From contig CAMARW010000002.1 of NCBI GenBank assembly GCA_945860865.1, positions 1-64,000 on the forward strand: a stretch of DNA of 64,000 bases, written 5' to 3'. The notes beneath the pieces were generated by a model that saw nothing but the letters and a program-made list of their open reading frames with translations, had not been told where the DNA came from and did not search any database. Shown piece by piece: positions 27,394 through 36,836 of this stretch (position 1 is its first letter; the number at the start of each line of letters is the position of its first letter). Source of the stretch: Chitinophaga pinensis. Lineage in GTDB: Bacteria; Bacteroidota; Bacteroidia; UKL13-3. The translations under genes were made by a program, and so were the position numbers.

Positions 27394-28782
27394 ATGCAAT
27401 ACGATGTAATTGTAATAGGAAGCGGCCCAGGCGGATATGTAGCTGCCATTCGTGCCAGTCAGTTAGGTTTAAAAACTGCTGTTGTAGAAAAAGCAGAATT
27501 AGGTGGCGTTTGTTTAAATTGGGGTTGTATCCCAACCAAAGCCTTGTTAAAATCGGCCCAGGTATTTGAATATATCAAACATGCAAAAGATTACGGAATA
27601 GAAGTTGGTTCGGCCAGCCAAGATTTTGGCGCTGTAGTAAAACGCAGCCGCGATGTTGCCAATGGCATGAGCAAGGGCATTGCTTTTTTAATGAAGAAAA
27701 ATAAGATTGATGTAATTGCAGGTTACGGTAAACTAGTTAGTGCAAGCAAGGTAGAAGTTACCGATGCCGCAGGCGCTAAGGCTACACATGATGCCAAGCA
27801 TATTATTTTAGCTACAGGATCTAGAAGCAGAGAGTTACCTAATATTAAGTTAGATGGTAAAAAAGTAATTGGATACCGCGAAGCAATGGTTTTACCTGAG
27901 CAACCAAAAAGCATTTTAGTAATGGGAAGTGGCGCCATTGGCTGCGAATTTGCCTATTTTTATAATGCCATGGGTACAAAGGTTACTATCGTTGAATTTA
28001 TGCCTACTATTTTACCTGTAGAAGATGAAGAGGTAAGCAAAGAAGTGGCTAAATCTTTCAAAAAAGCAGGCATAGAAATTATGACAAGCGCTTCTGTAGA
28101 AGCCGTTGACACCAGCGGTGAAGGCTGTAAAATAAAAGTAAAAACAGCAGAAGGAATGAAAGAATTACAAGCAGATATTGTACTTTCTGCTGTGGGTATT
28201 CAAACCAATTTAGAGAACTTAGGATTAGAATCACTAGGCATAAAAACAGATAAAGGCAAGGTATTGGTAGACGATTTTTATGCCACTAACCTAAAAGGCG
28301 TTTATGCCATTGGTGATATTGTTAAAGGTCCAGCTTTGGCCCACGTTTCTAGCGCCGAAGGAATTATTTGCGTAGAGAAAATTGCGGGTCACCACCCAGA
28401 GCCATTAAATTACAACAATATTCCAGGATGTACCTATTGCTCTCCAGAGGTTGCCTCTGTAGGGTATACAGAAAAGGCCGCTAAAGAAGCTGGATATGAA
28501 ATTAAAGTGGGTAAATTCCCATTCTCTGCTAGCGGTAAAGCTAGTGCCGGTGGCGTAAAAGAAGGTTTTGTAAAACTTATTTTTGATGCCAAATACGGCG
28601 AGTTTTTGGGCGCACACATGGTTGGTGCTAATGTTACCGAAATGATTGCTGAGGTAGTAGTTGCCAGAAAACTAGAAACCACAGGCATGGAGATTATCAA
28701 ATCTGTTCATCCACACCCAACCATGAGCGAAGCCATTATGGAAGCAGCTGCACAGGCTTATGGCGAGTGCATTCATTTGTAG
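27394..28782 (+). CDS. lpdA: Dihydrolipoamide dehydrogenase (first copy)
   Basis: This 462-residue FAD enzyme reoxidises dihydrolipoyl groups of 2-oxoacid dehydrogenase complexes or the glycine cleavage system, making NADH. Seen: FAD motif GSGPGG (9-14), redox-active disulfide Cys40-Cys45 in GGVCLNWGCIPTKAL, NAD motif MGSGAIGCEFAYF, and the C-terminal active-site dyad His441 and Glu446 in HPHPTMSEA. It is monocistronic and ends at a strong terminator shared with the TolC gene. A second copy lies at 48094-49488; the two differ around the disulfide (NWGCIPT here, NVGCIPS there), implying different complexes. Confidence 0.95.
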   Translation: MQYDVIVIGSGPGGYVAAIRASQLGLKTAVVEKAELGGVCLNWGCIPTKALLKSAQVFEYIKHAKDYGIEVGSASQDFGAVVKRSRDVANGMSKGIAFLMKKNKIDVIAGYGKLVSASKVEVTDAAGAKATHDAKHIILATGSRSRELPNIKLDGKKVIGYREAMVLPEQPKSILVMGSGAIGCEFAYFYNAMGTKVTIVEFMPTILPVEDEEVSKEVAKSFKKAGIEIMTSASVEAVDTSGEGCKIKVKTAEGMKELQADIVLSAVGIQTNLENLGLESLGIKTDKGKVLVDDFYATNLKGVYAIGDIVKGPALAHVSSAEGIICVEKIAGHHPEPLNYNNIPGCTYCSPEVASVGYTEKAAKEAGYEIKVGKFPFSASGKASAGGVKEGFVKLIFDAKYGEFLGAHMVGANVTEMIAEVVVARKLETTGMEIIKSVHPHPTMSEAIMEAAAQAYGECIHL

Positions 28783-28801
28783 AAACCTATTATATTTTAA
28801 T

Positions 28802-28829
28802 AAAAAAGGCGCCCAAAGGCGCCTTTTTT
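28802..28829. terminator. Bidirectional terminator between lpdA and the TolC gene
   Basis: AAAAAAGGCGCC and its exact complement flank the loop CAAA, giving a G/C-rich stem with an A run on one side and a T run on the other, so it serves both converging genes. Confidence 0.92.
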
Positions 28830-28830
28830 A

Positions 28831-30297
28831 TTAAAATAATTTCGTTCCACTTGCCCATTGCAATTGGTATTTTGCTTTGGCATATTTGGCGCTAAGTTCT
28901 GCTAATTTAGATTGAGCCTCGAGCAAAGCTCTTTCGCGTTGGTTAATTAAAAACAAAGAGCTTTCGCCGCTTTCAAATCGCATTTCTTCGGCATTGCGCA
29001 ACAAAGAAGCGTTCAGAACCAAACGCTGCTGAATATTTATCATTTGCTCTGCCGTTACCAGTTGGTTGTAGGCAATTAAAATGCGGTTTTCAATTTCTCT
29101 TTTACCTTGTTGCAATTGAAACTGATTTTGCTGAATTTTATAATTTGTGAGCTGCAATTTACCTCGCTCCTTTCGTAAAAATACGCTGCTATAAAAAGAC
29201 AAACCATATTTGTAATTGCGCATAAACAATGCATCTACCTCATCTCTACTGCCGGCTGTATAGGTTTGAAATGGAATATATTCGAGGTTTAACTGTGGCT
29301 TTAAATTCTCTACAGCCAATTTTCTATCCAATTCAGATTGCTTTAACTTAAACTGCAACTTTTGCAAATCTGGGTGCAGCGTATTGGCATTTTCTGTTAA
29401 ACGTTGAATAGAATCCCTACTAATTTTTTCTACGTTTGAGCCCAAGGGAGAAGGAATTACAGCAGGTGATAATATCAAAGGTTGATTTTGCTCGTTCCAT
29501 AAAAAATTAGAAATCGTTAAACCAGCGTTTTGAAACACCAAAGTTTGCTCTAACAACAAAGCTTCTCTCCTTTGGTATTCTACCCAAGCTTCCACGCTAT
29601 CAATGGGCTTTTCTTCGCCAGCATTAATGCGTTGCACAATAAAGTTTATTCTATTTTGAGCCAAAAGAAAGTTCTCTTGCATCAATTTATATTGGGCGTA
29701 AGATTGTTGCCAATCCCAATAAACCTTTGCGGCATCCAGCAATAACTTATTGATTTGAGAAATTTGTTCGGCTTGGTTCAGACCTTGTAATAATTGAGCG
29801 TGACGAAGTTCGTTTCTGCGCTCATCTGTAATTAATCCGCGTAGTAAAGGCACCGAAACGCCCGCATAAAAGAGTTGGTATTGTACATCTCTTGTGCCGC
29901 CTGTAAGCTCATTAAATTTACCTTGTTCTGGACTTACAGAGATACCGCTGCTTTGGTCTAAACCTGCTTTAAAATCGACACCTGGGAAGGTTGGAATTTT
30001 TATTTGCGGCTCTATGTATTGGAACGAGTTTTTATCATTGGTTTGTTTGCCCCTTATATTGGTTTGCACCACAGGGTCAAAAGCCCCACGGGCAGAACGC
30101 AGCTCAGCTTTGGCCATTTCTGGAAGCAAATTAGCGGCCTTAGCAATAGGGTGAAACTTTATAACTTGATCGTAAAAAGCATCAAACACCAACAAACTGG
30201 TATCCTGTGCTTTAATGGCGTTTGGGTTCAAACAGATTAGAAATGCCAGTAATGCAGGAAAAAGCTTAATATGTTTTAAAAATATGCTACTTTTCAT
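28831..30297 (-). CDS. TolC-family outer-membrane efflux protein
   Basis: This 488-residue protein has a signal peptide (cleavage after KAQ, near residue 31) and the duplicated long amphipathic helices of TolC (AKAELRSARGAFDPVVQTNI; LLEQTLVFQNAGLTISNFLW; IENRILIAYNQLVTAEQMIN; LEAQSKLAELSAKYAKAKYQ). It forms the outer-membrane duct of a tripartite exporter. It is the last gene of a three-gene operon after an ABC subunit and an HlyD-type adaptor, starting 3 bases after the adaptor's stop codon. Cargo unknown. Confidence 0.9.
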   Translation of the reverse strand: MKSSIFLKHIKLFPALLAFLICLNPNAIKAQDTSLLVFDAFYDQVIKFHPIAKAANLLPEMAKAELRSARGAFDPVVQTNIRGKQTNDKNSFQYIEPQIKIPTFPGVDFKAGLDQSSGISVSPEQGKFNELTGGTRDVQYQLFYAGVSVPLLRGLITDERRNELRHAQLLQGLNQAEQISQINKLLLDAAKVYWDWQQSYAQYKLMQENFLLAQNRINFIVQRINAGEEKPIDSVEAWVEYQRREALLLEQTLVFQNAGLTISNFLWNEQNQPLILSPAVIPSPLGSNVEKISRDSIQRLTENANTLHPDLQKLQFKLKQSELDRKLAVENLKPQLNLEYIPFQTYTAGSRDEVDALFMRNYKYGLSFYSSVFLRKERGKLQLTNYKIQQNQFQLQQGKREIENRILIAYNQLVTAEQMINIQQRLVLNASLLRNAEEMRFESGESSLFLINQRERALLEAQSKLAELSAKYAKAKYQLQWASGTKLF

Positions 30298-30300
30298 AGA

Positions 30301-31668
30301 CTATTTTTTTGATTTAGAAGCCTCTTTGGGGCCTTCTATGTTGGCAATAAAATCGGGCGGAAATCCATTAAATTGACGCCACATTTCGTACCAAACGCGC
30401 ACACGGCTAAGCATGGCCCAACCATAAATGCCACCGCCGGCTCGCACTAATTCTGGCCAAGGTTTATCGGCAGGATCTGGCACAACCAAAACCCTAAATT
30501 GCCCATTGCTGCTGTTTACCCTATCTACGGCCTGAACCAAGCCACCAAAAGTACCTACCCCTACATCTGGCCAACCAGAGAAAACGAGGGCAGGCCAGCC
30601 ATCAAATTGAATGCGCACGGGTACACCAATTTTCATTAAAGGTAAATCCATTGCACGCACATACAACTCTACCGCCATTTTTGAGTGGGCAGGCATAATG
30701 GTAACCAAATCCTCTCCTTCTTTTATTAACTCGCCAATACCAGATTTCATGGCTTTTACCACATAACCTGTTTGCGGTGCGCGAATGATATAAAAACCTG
30801 AACGTAACTCTAAATTAGAGAGTTCTACCTGCATTTTAGAAATTTCTGCCCTGCTTTCGAACAACTCACCAGTGGCTTCGTTAATAATAGATTCTGCTTT
30901 CGAAATTTTATCTATGTAATCTGCCTCTACTGCGTTTAACTCTATCTCTGCATTAATTAATTCGTTCTGAACCGAATTATATTTATTATCAGATTCTACC
31001 AATTTAGCATTGGCTTCCTGGGTTTTATTGTTTCTATTTTGGAGTTCGGTTAAAGAGGCAAGTCCTTTTTTAAAAAGCGCATCTAAACGAGTAAACTGAT
31101 CTTGCGCCATTTGGTAATTAATTTTTGCAGCATCCAAAGCGGCCTTTTCTGCAGCCACTTTAAAACGCATTTGCTTAACCTTATTGCGCGATTGCTCTAG
31201 TTTAAAACGCAATCCATCTTTGAGCGCCGCCACTTGTTTCTGCGTGGCCCCAATTTTACCTAACTTAGCCTCAACCGCATCTTGTTTATTAGCAATTTGA
31301 TCGCTGGTTCTGCTAATCATTTGCGGATCAAAAAACTTGTCTTTTACCTCCGTAATTACGCATATGGTATCTCCCTTAGCTACCAATTGTCCTTCTTGCA
31401 CTAACCATTGCTTTATTCTTCCTGCAATAACTGAAGGAATAACTTGTGGCCTATCCTCTGGACGAAGTGGCGTAACTTTCCCTTTACCTTGCACATTTTG
31501 CTGCCAAGGTAAAAATAGTACTAAGAAAAGAAATCCCAACAAGCCAAGCAACCAGTTTCTAATTATTTTGTAGCGCTTGGGCGTATTTACTAATTTTAAT
31601 GCATAAAACTGATTGCTTTCTTGGGTTATTTTTTCCGTTTTCACTTTTTTCATCTCCATTTTAAACAT
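30301..31668 (-). CDS. HlyD-family membrane-fusion adaptor
   Basis: This 455-residue periplasmic adaptor links the ABC subunit to the TolC duct. It has a short cytoplasmic N-terminus, one transmembrane helix (about 38-56, NWLLGLLGFLFLVLFLPW), a split lipoyl-like domain (GRIKQWLVQEGQLVAKGDTI ... RAPQTGYVVKAMKSGIGELI), and a coiled-coil hairpin of about 200 residues between them. Its ATG overlaps the stop codon of the ABC gene (TAATG), so translation is coupled. ATGs at 31659 and 31653 are alternative starts. Confidence 0.9.
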   Translation of the reverse strand: MFKMEMKKVKTEKITQESNQFYALKLVNTPKRYKIIRNWLLGLLGFLFLVLFLPWQQNVQGKGKVTPLRPEDRPQVIPSVIAGRIKQWLVQEGQLVAKGDTICVITEVKDKFFDPQMISRTSDQIANKQDAVEAKLGKIGATQKQVAALKDGLRFKLEQSRNKVKQMRFKVAAEKAALDAAKINYQMAQDQFTRLDALFKKGLASLTELQNRNNKTQEANAKLVESDNKYNSVQNELINAEIELNAVEADYIDKISKAESIINEATGELFESRAEISKMQVELSNLELRSGFYIIRAPQTGYVVKAMKSGIGELIKEGEDLVTIMPAHSKMAVELYVRAMDLPLMKIGVPVRIQFDGWPALVFSGWPDVGVGTFGGLVQAVDRVNSSNGQFRVLVVPDPADKPWPELVRAGGGIYGWAMLSRVRVWYEMWRQFNGFPPDFIANIEGPKEASKSKK

Positions 31669-33890
31669 TAACTATTAGGTAAAGTGTTTCTGGTAACCAG
31701 TTCGTTGTAGCTTCCAGAATCTATCATTTTACCATCCCTCAATACAATTATTTTATCACAACGTTGCATTACATCTGGGGCATTGCTGGTAACTACCACG
31801 GCAAATTCTCCAGAGAATAAAACCTCAAATAGTTTGGTTTTTTCTGCCGATTGCACATTGTGAAAAAACTCATCAATTAAAATTAGTTTTGGATGCAGAA
31901 CCAAACTTCTTGCCAATAATATTTTTTTGACAACATTGCTTGGGAAATTAGCACCTGCTGGGTAAACAGCCGCTTGCAAACCATCTTCTAGGTTAGAAAT
32001 AAAAGTATCTAAACCAGTGATATTACAAGCATTTAAAATATCTTTTAAAAGAATACCTTTTCTTCCTAGCGTAATATTTTCTTCTATGGTACCCTCAAAC
32101 ACATCAGAAATATTAAGATTATCTCCAATCATTGATCGGTAGCTGCTCATATTAAGCTCTTTAATAGAAATTCCGTTTAACTTAATAACACCCTCATATT
32201 GCTCAAACAAACCAGCAATTGTTTTTACCAAGGTTGTTTTTCCGGCATCATTAAAACCTGCCAAACAAATCTTTTCTCCTTTATTGATATCGAAACTAAT
32301 TTTATGGTAAGAATAATCTCTAGCCCCAGCATATTTGTATGATAAATCACAAAGTTCTAACCTAAAATGCTCCTCTACATTAAGATCTGCAACATCTCTA
32401 CCTGCATTGCGTTCCATTTCTAAATCGGTAACTTGGGCTATTTTATCAAGCGCAGTAAGCATATCATAAACCACTGCAACGCTGCCAATTAGCTTTTCTA
32501 CCGAATTAATAACCAATAAAATAATTATTTCTGAGGCCACAAACTGACCCAAATTTATTTGTTCGGTAAATACGAGCGCACCGCCTAATATGAGTAAACC
32601 TGCTGTTATAGCTGTTTTAAATACCACGATGGCAGAAAACTGCTTAACTAAAATACTAAAATGTTTCTTTCTGTAACTAATATATTTTTCTAGTAACCTA
32701 TCTGTTTTGCTTAAAGGTAACCCAGCGTTTCCAGCTAATTTAAAAGATTGAATAGACCTACCTAACTCTTCCAACCAAAAAACTACTTTGTATTTATATT
32801 TAGATTCATAAATACTGGTTTCTAAGCCTTTTTTGCTGGTAAAGTAAAAAACTAGAAATATTACAAAAATAACAACTACTCCAAAAACAATAAAATAGAC
32901 ATGGTAGAAAGAGAGTAGTACTAAACCAAAAAATATTTGAATGATGGCAGAGGTAAAATCTATTAAAATTTTGGGTAAAGATTTTTGAACATTTAAAACA
33001 TCAAAAAACCTATTTACAAGCTCTGGCGTGTATTGTTGCCTAATTGATTCAAGTTTCAACCGTGGAATTCTGAAGGCAAAATCGAATGCGGTTTTGGCAA
33101 AGAGACGTTGTTGTAGAATTTCTACCAAAGATAGCTGTTGAATTTGTAACCAACCAGAAACCATAGTGGCTAAAATCACCAAAATCATTAGCACAAAAAC
33201 ACTCTCTATCATTAATCCACCGCTCATTAAGCCTACAATAGCCTGAATACCAAGCGGAAGGGTTAAATTAACCAAGGCAATCATTACGGCAAAGAAGTAT
33301 AAGTGATAAATGTCCTTCTTCTCAGAATGCAACAAAAACCAAAGGCGATTAATTGGCTTTAAGGCTTTAGCACCATATGAAGAAGAAAAATTATTTTCTA
33401 TTTTAAAACCGGTGATATAAAAAATCTCCTCTTGGGGGTCGAGGCTTTTATCTGCCAAATTTTCTAGGTTCAAATCATTTTCTTGAACCATTTCTTTGCA
33501 GGTTTTAAGATTGTTGGTACAAGCCTCTTCCGAATCAAAATAGAGATCAACACAACCATCCAGAGAATCTTTAATTACCTCAATTTTTTTGCCATCTCTA
33601 GGTTTAATTAACATAGGAGTTAACGTATTTTTGTCTTTGTGGAAGGCAATAATTGGGAAGCTAAGGTTTTTCAAAAGTGCTGCAAAATCTGCCTTGCTAG
33701 CGCTTCTTAGCGTAAAATCGAAAAACGCAAATTCACCAATATCAATCAATTGTTCATGAAATGATTTGAAAGAATTGCCATAAACATCCTTGTATCTAAA
33801 TTTGTGTTCATGCAAATCGAAATGGTCTAATGAAACCTCCGATAACATGGCGAACTTTTCTACGAGCTCAATAATTTGTTTTCTAAGCAT
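31668..33890 (-). CDS. Type I export ABC subunit with degenerate ATPase domain
   Basis: This 740-residue membrane protein has three parts: about 195 N-terminal residues of unknown fold with no peptidase-C39 catalytic Cys, six transmembrane helices (about 200-470), and a nucleotide-binding domain. Walker A is GFNDAGKTT and Walker B LILIDEF, so ATP could bind. The LSGGQ signature is replaced by FPSNV, the D-loop is lost (HNVQ), and the H-loop histidine aligns with Asn (TSNAPDV). ATP hydrolysis may be weak or absent. ATG 33938 is an alternative start adding 16 residues; 33890 (MLRKQIIELVEKF) opens the first predicted helix. It is first in the operon with the HlyD and TolC genes and divergent from pckA. 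Confidence 0.84.
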   Translation of the reverse strand: MLRKQIIELVEKFAMLSEVSLDHFDLHEHKFRYKDVYGNSFKSFHEQLIDIGEFAFFDFTLRSASKADFAALLKNLSFPIIAFHKDKNTLTPMLIKPRDGKKIEVIKDSLDGCVDLYFDSEEACTNNLKTCKEMVQENDLNLENLADKSLDPQEEIFYITGFKIENNFSSSYGAKALKPINRLWFLLHSEKKDIYHLYFFAVMIALVNLTLPLGIQAIVGLMSGGLMIESVFVLMILVILATMVSGWLQIQQLSLVEILQQRLFAKTAFDFAFRIPRLKLESIRQQYTPELVNRFFDVLNVQKSLPKILIDFTSAIIQIFFGLVLLSFYHVYFIVFGVVVIFVIFLVFYFTSKKGLETSIYESKYKYKVVFWLEELGRSIQSFKLAGNAGLPLSKTDRLLEKYISYRKKHFSILVKQFSAIVVFKTAITAGLLILGGALVFTEQINLGQFVASEIIILLVINSVEKLIGSVAVVYDMLTALDKIAQVTDLEMERNAGRDVADLNVEEHFRLELCDLSYKYAGARDYSYHKISFDINKGEKICLAGFNDAGKTTLVKTIAGLFEQYEGVIKLNGISIKELNMSSYRSMIGDNLNISDVFEGTIEENITLGRKGILLKDILNACNITGLDTFISNLEDGLQAAVYPAGANFPSNVVKKILLARSLVLHPKLILIDEFFHNVQSAEKTKLFEVLFSGEFAVVVTSNAPDVMQRCDKIIVLRDGKMIDSGSYNELVTRNTLPNS

Positions 33891-34016
33891 TGCCTTTTGA
33901 ACGATTTTTAGGGAAAAAAGTTTTTTATGGTGATACAAAAAAAATAATTACCCATTGATTTTCATCATTTTTTTTATTAAAATCTTTTATACAAATTTGA
34001 TAATATTTAATTTGGT

Positions 34017-34046
34017 TTTGAATAGCCAAAGTAAAGTTTATTTTTG
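34017..34046 (+). promoter_or_regulatory. pckA promoter
   Basis: TTTG (34017-34020), an 18-base spacer, then TATTTTTG (34039-34046) fit the Bacteroidota -33/-7 promoter. Transcription should start near 34052, which rules out the upstream ATG at 34044 and supports the pckA start at 34077. Confidence 0.75.
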
Positions 34047-34076
34047 CGACACTTAAAAACAGACAATTGCCTGATT

Positions 34077-35672
34077 ATGATAAACAAAGACATCTCAGAA
34101 AAAGTAATGAAAAGTGCCTCAGTGGCGCATCTCAATTTAACACCTGCTGAATTAGTTCGTCACGCCATCATTAATGGTGAAGGAACTTTGAACGATACAG
34201 GAGCATTAATGGCAGATACCGGTGAGTTTACTGGAAGATCTCCCAAAGACAAATTCACAGTTTGTGACGCTAAAACCGAAAACACGGTTTGGTGGGGAGA
34301 TGTGAACTTTAAATTTGACCCCACAAAATTTGATGCATTACTTGAAAAAGTAATTGCTCATTATGCCAACAAACAAGTTTATGCCCGCGATGCCTATGCT
34401 TGCGCCGACGACCGTTACAAATTAAAATTACGCGTAATCAACGAAACTGCTTACCATAATTTATTTTGTTATAACCTATTTCTTCGTCCAACCCAGGAAG
34501 AAACTAACAACTACGAACCAGAATGGTTAATCTTAAACGCGCCAAGCTTTAAAGCTGTGGCAGCAGAAGATGGAACCCGCCAACATAATTTCTCTATCAT
34601 TAACTTTACTAAAAAAATTATTTTAGTGGGCGGTAGCGGCTATACTGGAGAAATGAAAAAAGGCATCTTTACAGTTTTAAACTACATTTTACCTGAAGAA
34701 AGAAATACCCTTTCTATGCATTGCTCTGCCAACATTGGCAAAAATGGCGATACTGCTATTTTCTTTGGCTTGTCTGGAACCGGTAAAACTACTTTAAGTG
34801 CCGACCCAGATCGCAAGTTAATTGGTGATGATGAGCACGGTTGGGCTGATGATAGTGTATTTAACTTTGAAGGAGGTTGCTACGCAAAGTGTGTTGATTT
34901 AACGCAAGAAAAAGAACCACAAATTTATAATGCCATTAAATCTGGCGCATTACTAGAAAACACAAGATTTATTCCAGGAACTAATACGGTAGATTATACC
35001 AATATCAGCGTTACAGAGAATACACGTTGCGCTTATCCAATTCATGCCATAGATAATATTGCAGTGCCATCTGTTGGTAAAGCGCCAGAAAATGTATTCT
35101 TCTTAACAGCTGATGCGTTTGGTGTGCTTCCTCCAATCTCTAAATTAACACCAGCACAAGCTATGTACAGCTTTATTAGCGGATATACAGCTAAAGTTGC
35201 CGGAACAGAAGCAGGCGTTACAGAGCCACAAGCTACTTTCTCTGCCTGTTTTGGAAAAGCATTCTTGCCTTTACACCCAGGAAAATACGCTAAAATGTTG
35301 GGCGAAAAATTAAAAGCCAATCCAAATATCAATGTTTGGTTAATTAATACGGGCTGGACAGGTGGTGCTTACGGAGTAGGTTCAAGAATGAAATTGCCTT
35401 ATACCCGCGCCATGATTACTGCCGCGCTTAATGGCGATTTAAACAATGTAACTTTTGAACAACACCCAGTTTTTGGCTACCAAATGCCAACAAGCTGCCC
35501 TAATGCACCAGATGAATTATTAAACCCACGCAATACCTGGGAAGATAAATCTGCTTATGATGCGCAAGCCAATAAATTAGCAAATATGTTTGTTAAAAAC
35601 TTTGAACAATATGCCAGCGGAGTAGATGCTGAAATTTTAGCTGCTGCACCAAAAGCTACACAACAAGCCTAA
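34077..35672 (+). CDS. pckA: Phosphoenolpyruvate carboxykinase (ATP)
   Basis: This 531-residue cytoplasmic enzyme converts oxaloacetate and ATP to phosphoenolpyruvate, CO2 and ADP, the gluconeogenic step. Seen: GEFTGRSPKDKF, the kinase motif GLSGTGKTTLSADP (about residues 237-250), the metal site GDDEHGW, and the late FSACFGKAFLPLHP. The length is typical. Start 34077 is chosen because the promoter's -7 element overlaps the earlier ATG. A terminator follows, though it lies just before a small membrane-protein gene that may receive read-through. Confidence 0.96.
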   Translation: MINKDISEKVMKSASVAHLNLTPAELVRHAIINGEGTLNDTGALMADTGEFTGRSPKDKFTVCDAKTENTVWWGDVNFKFDPTKFDALLEKVIAHYANKQVYARDAYACADDRYKLKLRVINETAYHNLFCYNLFLRPTQEETNNYEPEWLILNAPSFKAVAAEDGTRQHNFSIINFTKKIILVGGSGYTGEMKKGIFTVLNYILPEERNTLSMHCSANIGKNGDTAIFFGLSGTGKTTLSADPDRKLIGDDEHGWADDSVFNFEGGCYAKCVDLTQEKEPQIYNAIKSGALLENTRFIPGTNTVDYTNISVTENTRCAYPIHAIDNIAVPSVGKAPENVFFLTADAFGVLPPISKLTPAQAMYSFISGYTAKVAGTEAGVTEPQATFSACFGKAFLPLHPGKYAKMLGEKLKANPNINVWLINTGWTGGAYGVGSRMKLPYTRAMITAALNGDLNNVTFEQHPVFGYQMPTSCPNAPDELLNPRNTWEDKSAYDAQANKLANMFVKNFEQYASGVDAEILAAAPKATQQA

Positions 35673-35692
35673 ACCTTGTTTAATACTTTTAG

Positions 35693-35725
35693 AAAAGAGA
35701 CACTCCTTTTGGGTGTCTCTTTTTT
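35693..35725 (+). terminator. pckA terminator
   Basis: AGAGACAC and GTGTCTCT form a stem with flanking A and T runs (TCTCTTTTTT), placed 20 bases after the pckA stop codon. Confidence 0.85.
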
Positions 35726-35736
35726 ATTTTTACACC

Positions 35737-36039
35737 ATGCTACAAACTAATCCATCAGAAAAAAAAGACCCAGGCTTTCAATTTTCCTTGAACCTAATGG
35801 TAATTGGTGGAACCTTGCTTTTATGCTGGATCATAAGCCTCAATAAACTGGTGATACATTACTTTAGCAGTAAATTAGACCTTAATAGCAGACAACTTTA
35901 TAAGATAAATGTAATGGAAAGCGAAACCTTTCAAATCTTTAGTGAAAGAGAGCTTTACTTTACCTGGCTTAGTTTCAGCTTATCTTTAATTGGGCTAATT
36001 ACAGTGATTTACAAACTAGTTAAAACCTGGAGACAATAA
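35737..36039 (+). CDS. Small membrane protein with two helices
   Basis: This 100-residue protein has two hydrophobic segments (about residues 20-38, LMVIGGTLLLCWIISLNKL, and 75-93, WLSFSLSLIGLITVIYKL), both ends predicted cytoplasmic, and a polar loop of about 35 residues between. No family is recognised. I use ATG 35737 rather than 35713, which lies inside the pckA terminator's T run. It ends 2 bases before rsmE, so the two are probably co-transcribed. Confidence 0.65.
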   Translation: MLQTNPSEKKDPGFQFSLNLMVIGGTLLLCWIISLNKLVIHYFSSKLDLNSRQLYKINVMESETFQIFSERELYFTWLSFSLSLIGLITVIYKLVKTWRQ

Positions 36040-36041
36040 AT

Positions 36042-36749
36042 ATGCAATTTTTTTATTTACCCAATTTAGACCAAGATGATTTTGAATTTTCTGAGGAAGA
36101 ATCTAAACATTGTATAAGGGTTTTGCGTAAAAAGAAAGGCGACCAAATTCAGTTAATTGATGGTAAAGGAACTGAGGCCTTAGCCGAAATTGTTTCGGAT
36201 AACCCCAAAAAATGTAGCGGACAAATTGTGCAGAGAATACTGCACAAACCCAATAGAAATTACCATTTACACCTAGCCATTGCCCCTACCAAAAATTTTG
36301 ATCGCATGGAGTGGATGCTCGAAAAATGCATAGAAATTGGTGTAGATGAGATTAGTTTCATAATAACTGCCAACAGCGAACGCGATAAAATAAACCTAGA
36401 ACGCTGCGAAAAAATTGCCATTGCTGCCATTAAACAAAGCAAACAATTTTACTTGCCAAGCATCCATCCTATCCAAACTTTTCAAGCTTTTTTGGATCGA
36501 ACCAATAATATACAGAACAAATGGATTGCCTGGTGCGAAACAGACAAAACATCTACCTTAATTGCTCAATTAAAAGAAACACCTGATACCAATACCGTAA
36601 TTTTAATTGGCCCTGAAGGAGATTTTTCTGCAGATGAAGTAAAACAGTCTGCAAAAAAAGGGTTTAAATTGTGTTCATTGGGTCCAAATATTCTAAGGAG
36701 TGAAACGGCAGCCGTTTATGCTACAGTAGTTTGTAGTGCTAAAGAATAA
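36042..36749 (+). CDS. rsmE: 16S rRNA (uracil-1498-N3)-methyltransferase
   Basis: This 235-residue SPOUT-class methyltransferase modifies U1498 of 16S rRNA using S-adenosylmethionine. Seen: an N-terminal PUA-like domain (HCIRVLRKKKGDQIQLIDGK), APTKNFDRMEWMLEKCIEIG, and the C-terminal trefoil-knot motifs LIGPEGDFSADE and LGPNILRSETAAVYA, which bind AdoMet. It follows the small membrane-protein gene with a 2-base gap and leads toward the DUF4159 gene. Confidence 0.95.
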   Translation: MQFFYLPNLDQDDFEFSEEESKHCIRVLRKKKGDQIQLIDGKGTEALAEIVSDNPKKCSGQIVQRILHKPNRNYHLHLAIAPTKNFDRMEWMLEKCIEIGVDEISFIITANSERDKINLERCEKIAIAAIKQSKQFYLPSIHPIQTFQAFLDRTNNIQNKWIAWCETDKTSTLIAQLKETPDTNTVILIGPEGDFSADEVKQSAKKGFKLCSLGPNILRSETAAVYATVVCSAKE

Positions 36750-36836
36750 ATTTTATATCCTATTTTAAATGTCTGTTTTTAATTGTGCAGCAAATTATAA
36801 TTGCATAATAACAAAAGAACCCAGCATATTTGCAGT

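Noticed and set aside
27363-27569. A Cys/Arg-rich frame of 68 codons upstream of and within lpdA.
   Set aside because: It is another frame of lpdA, which is a strong gene with full motifs.
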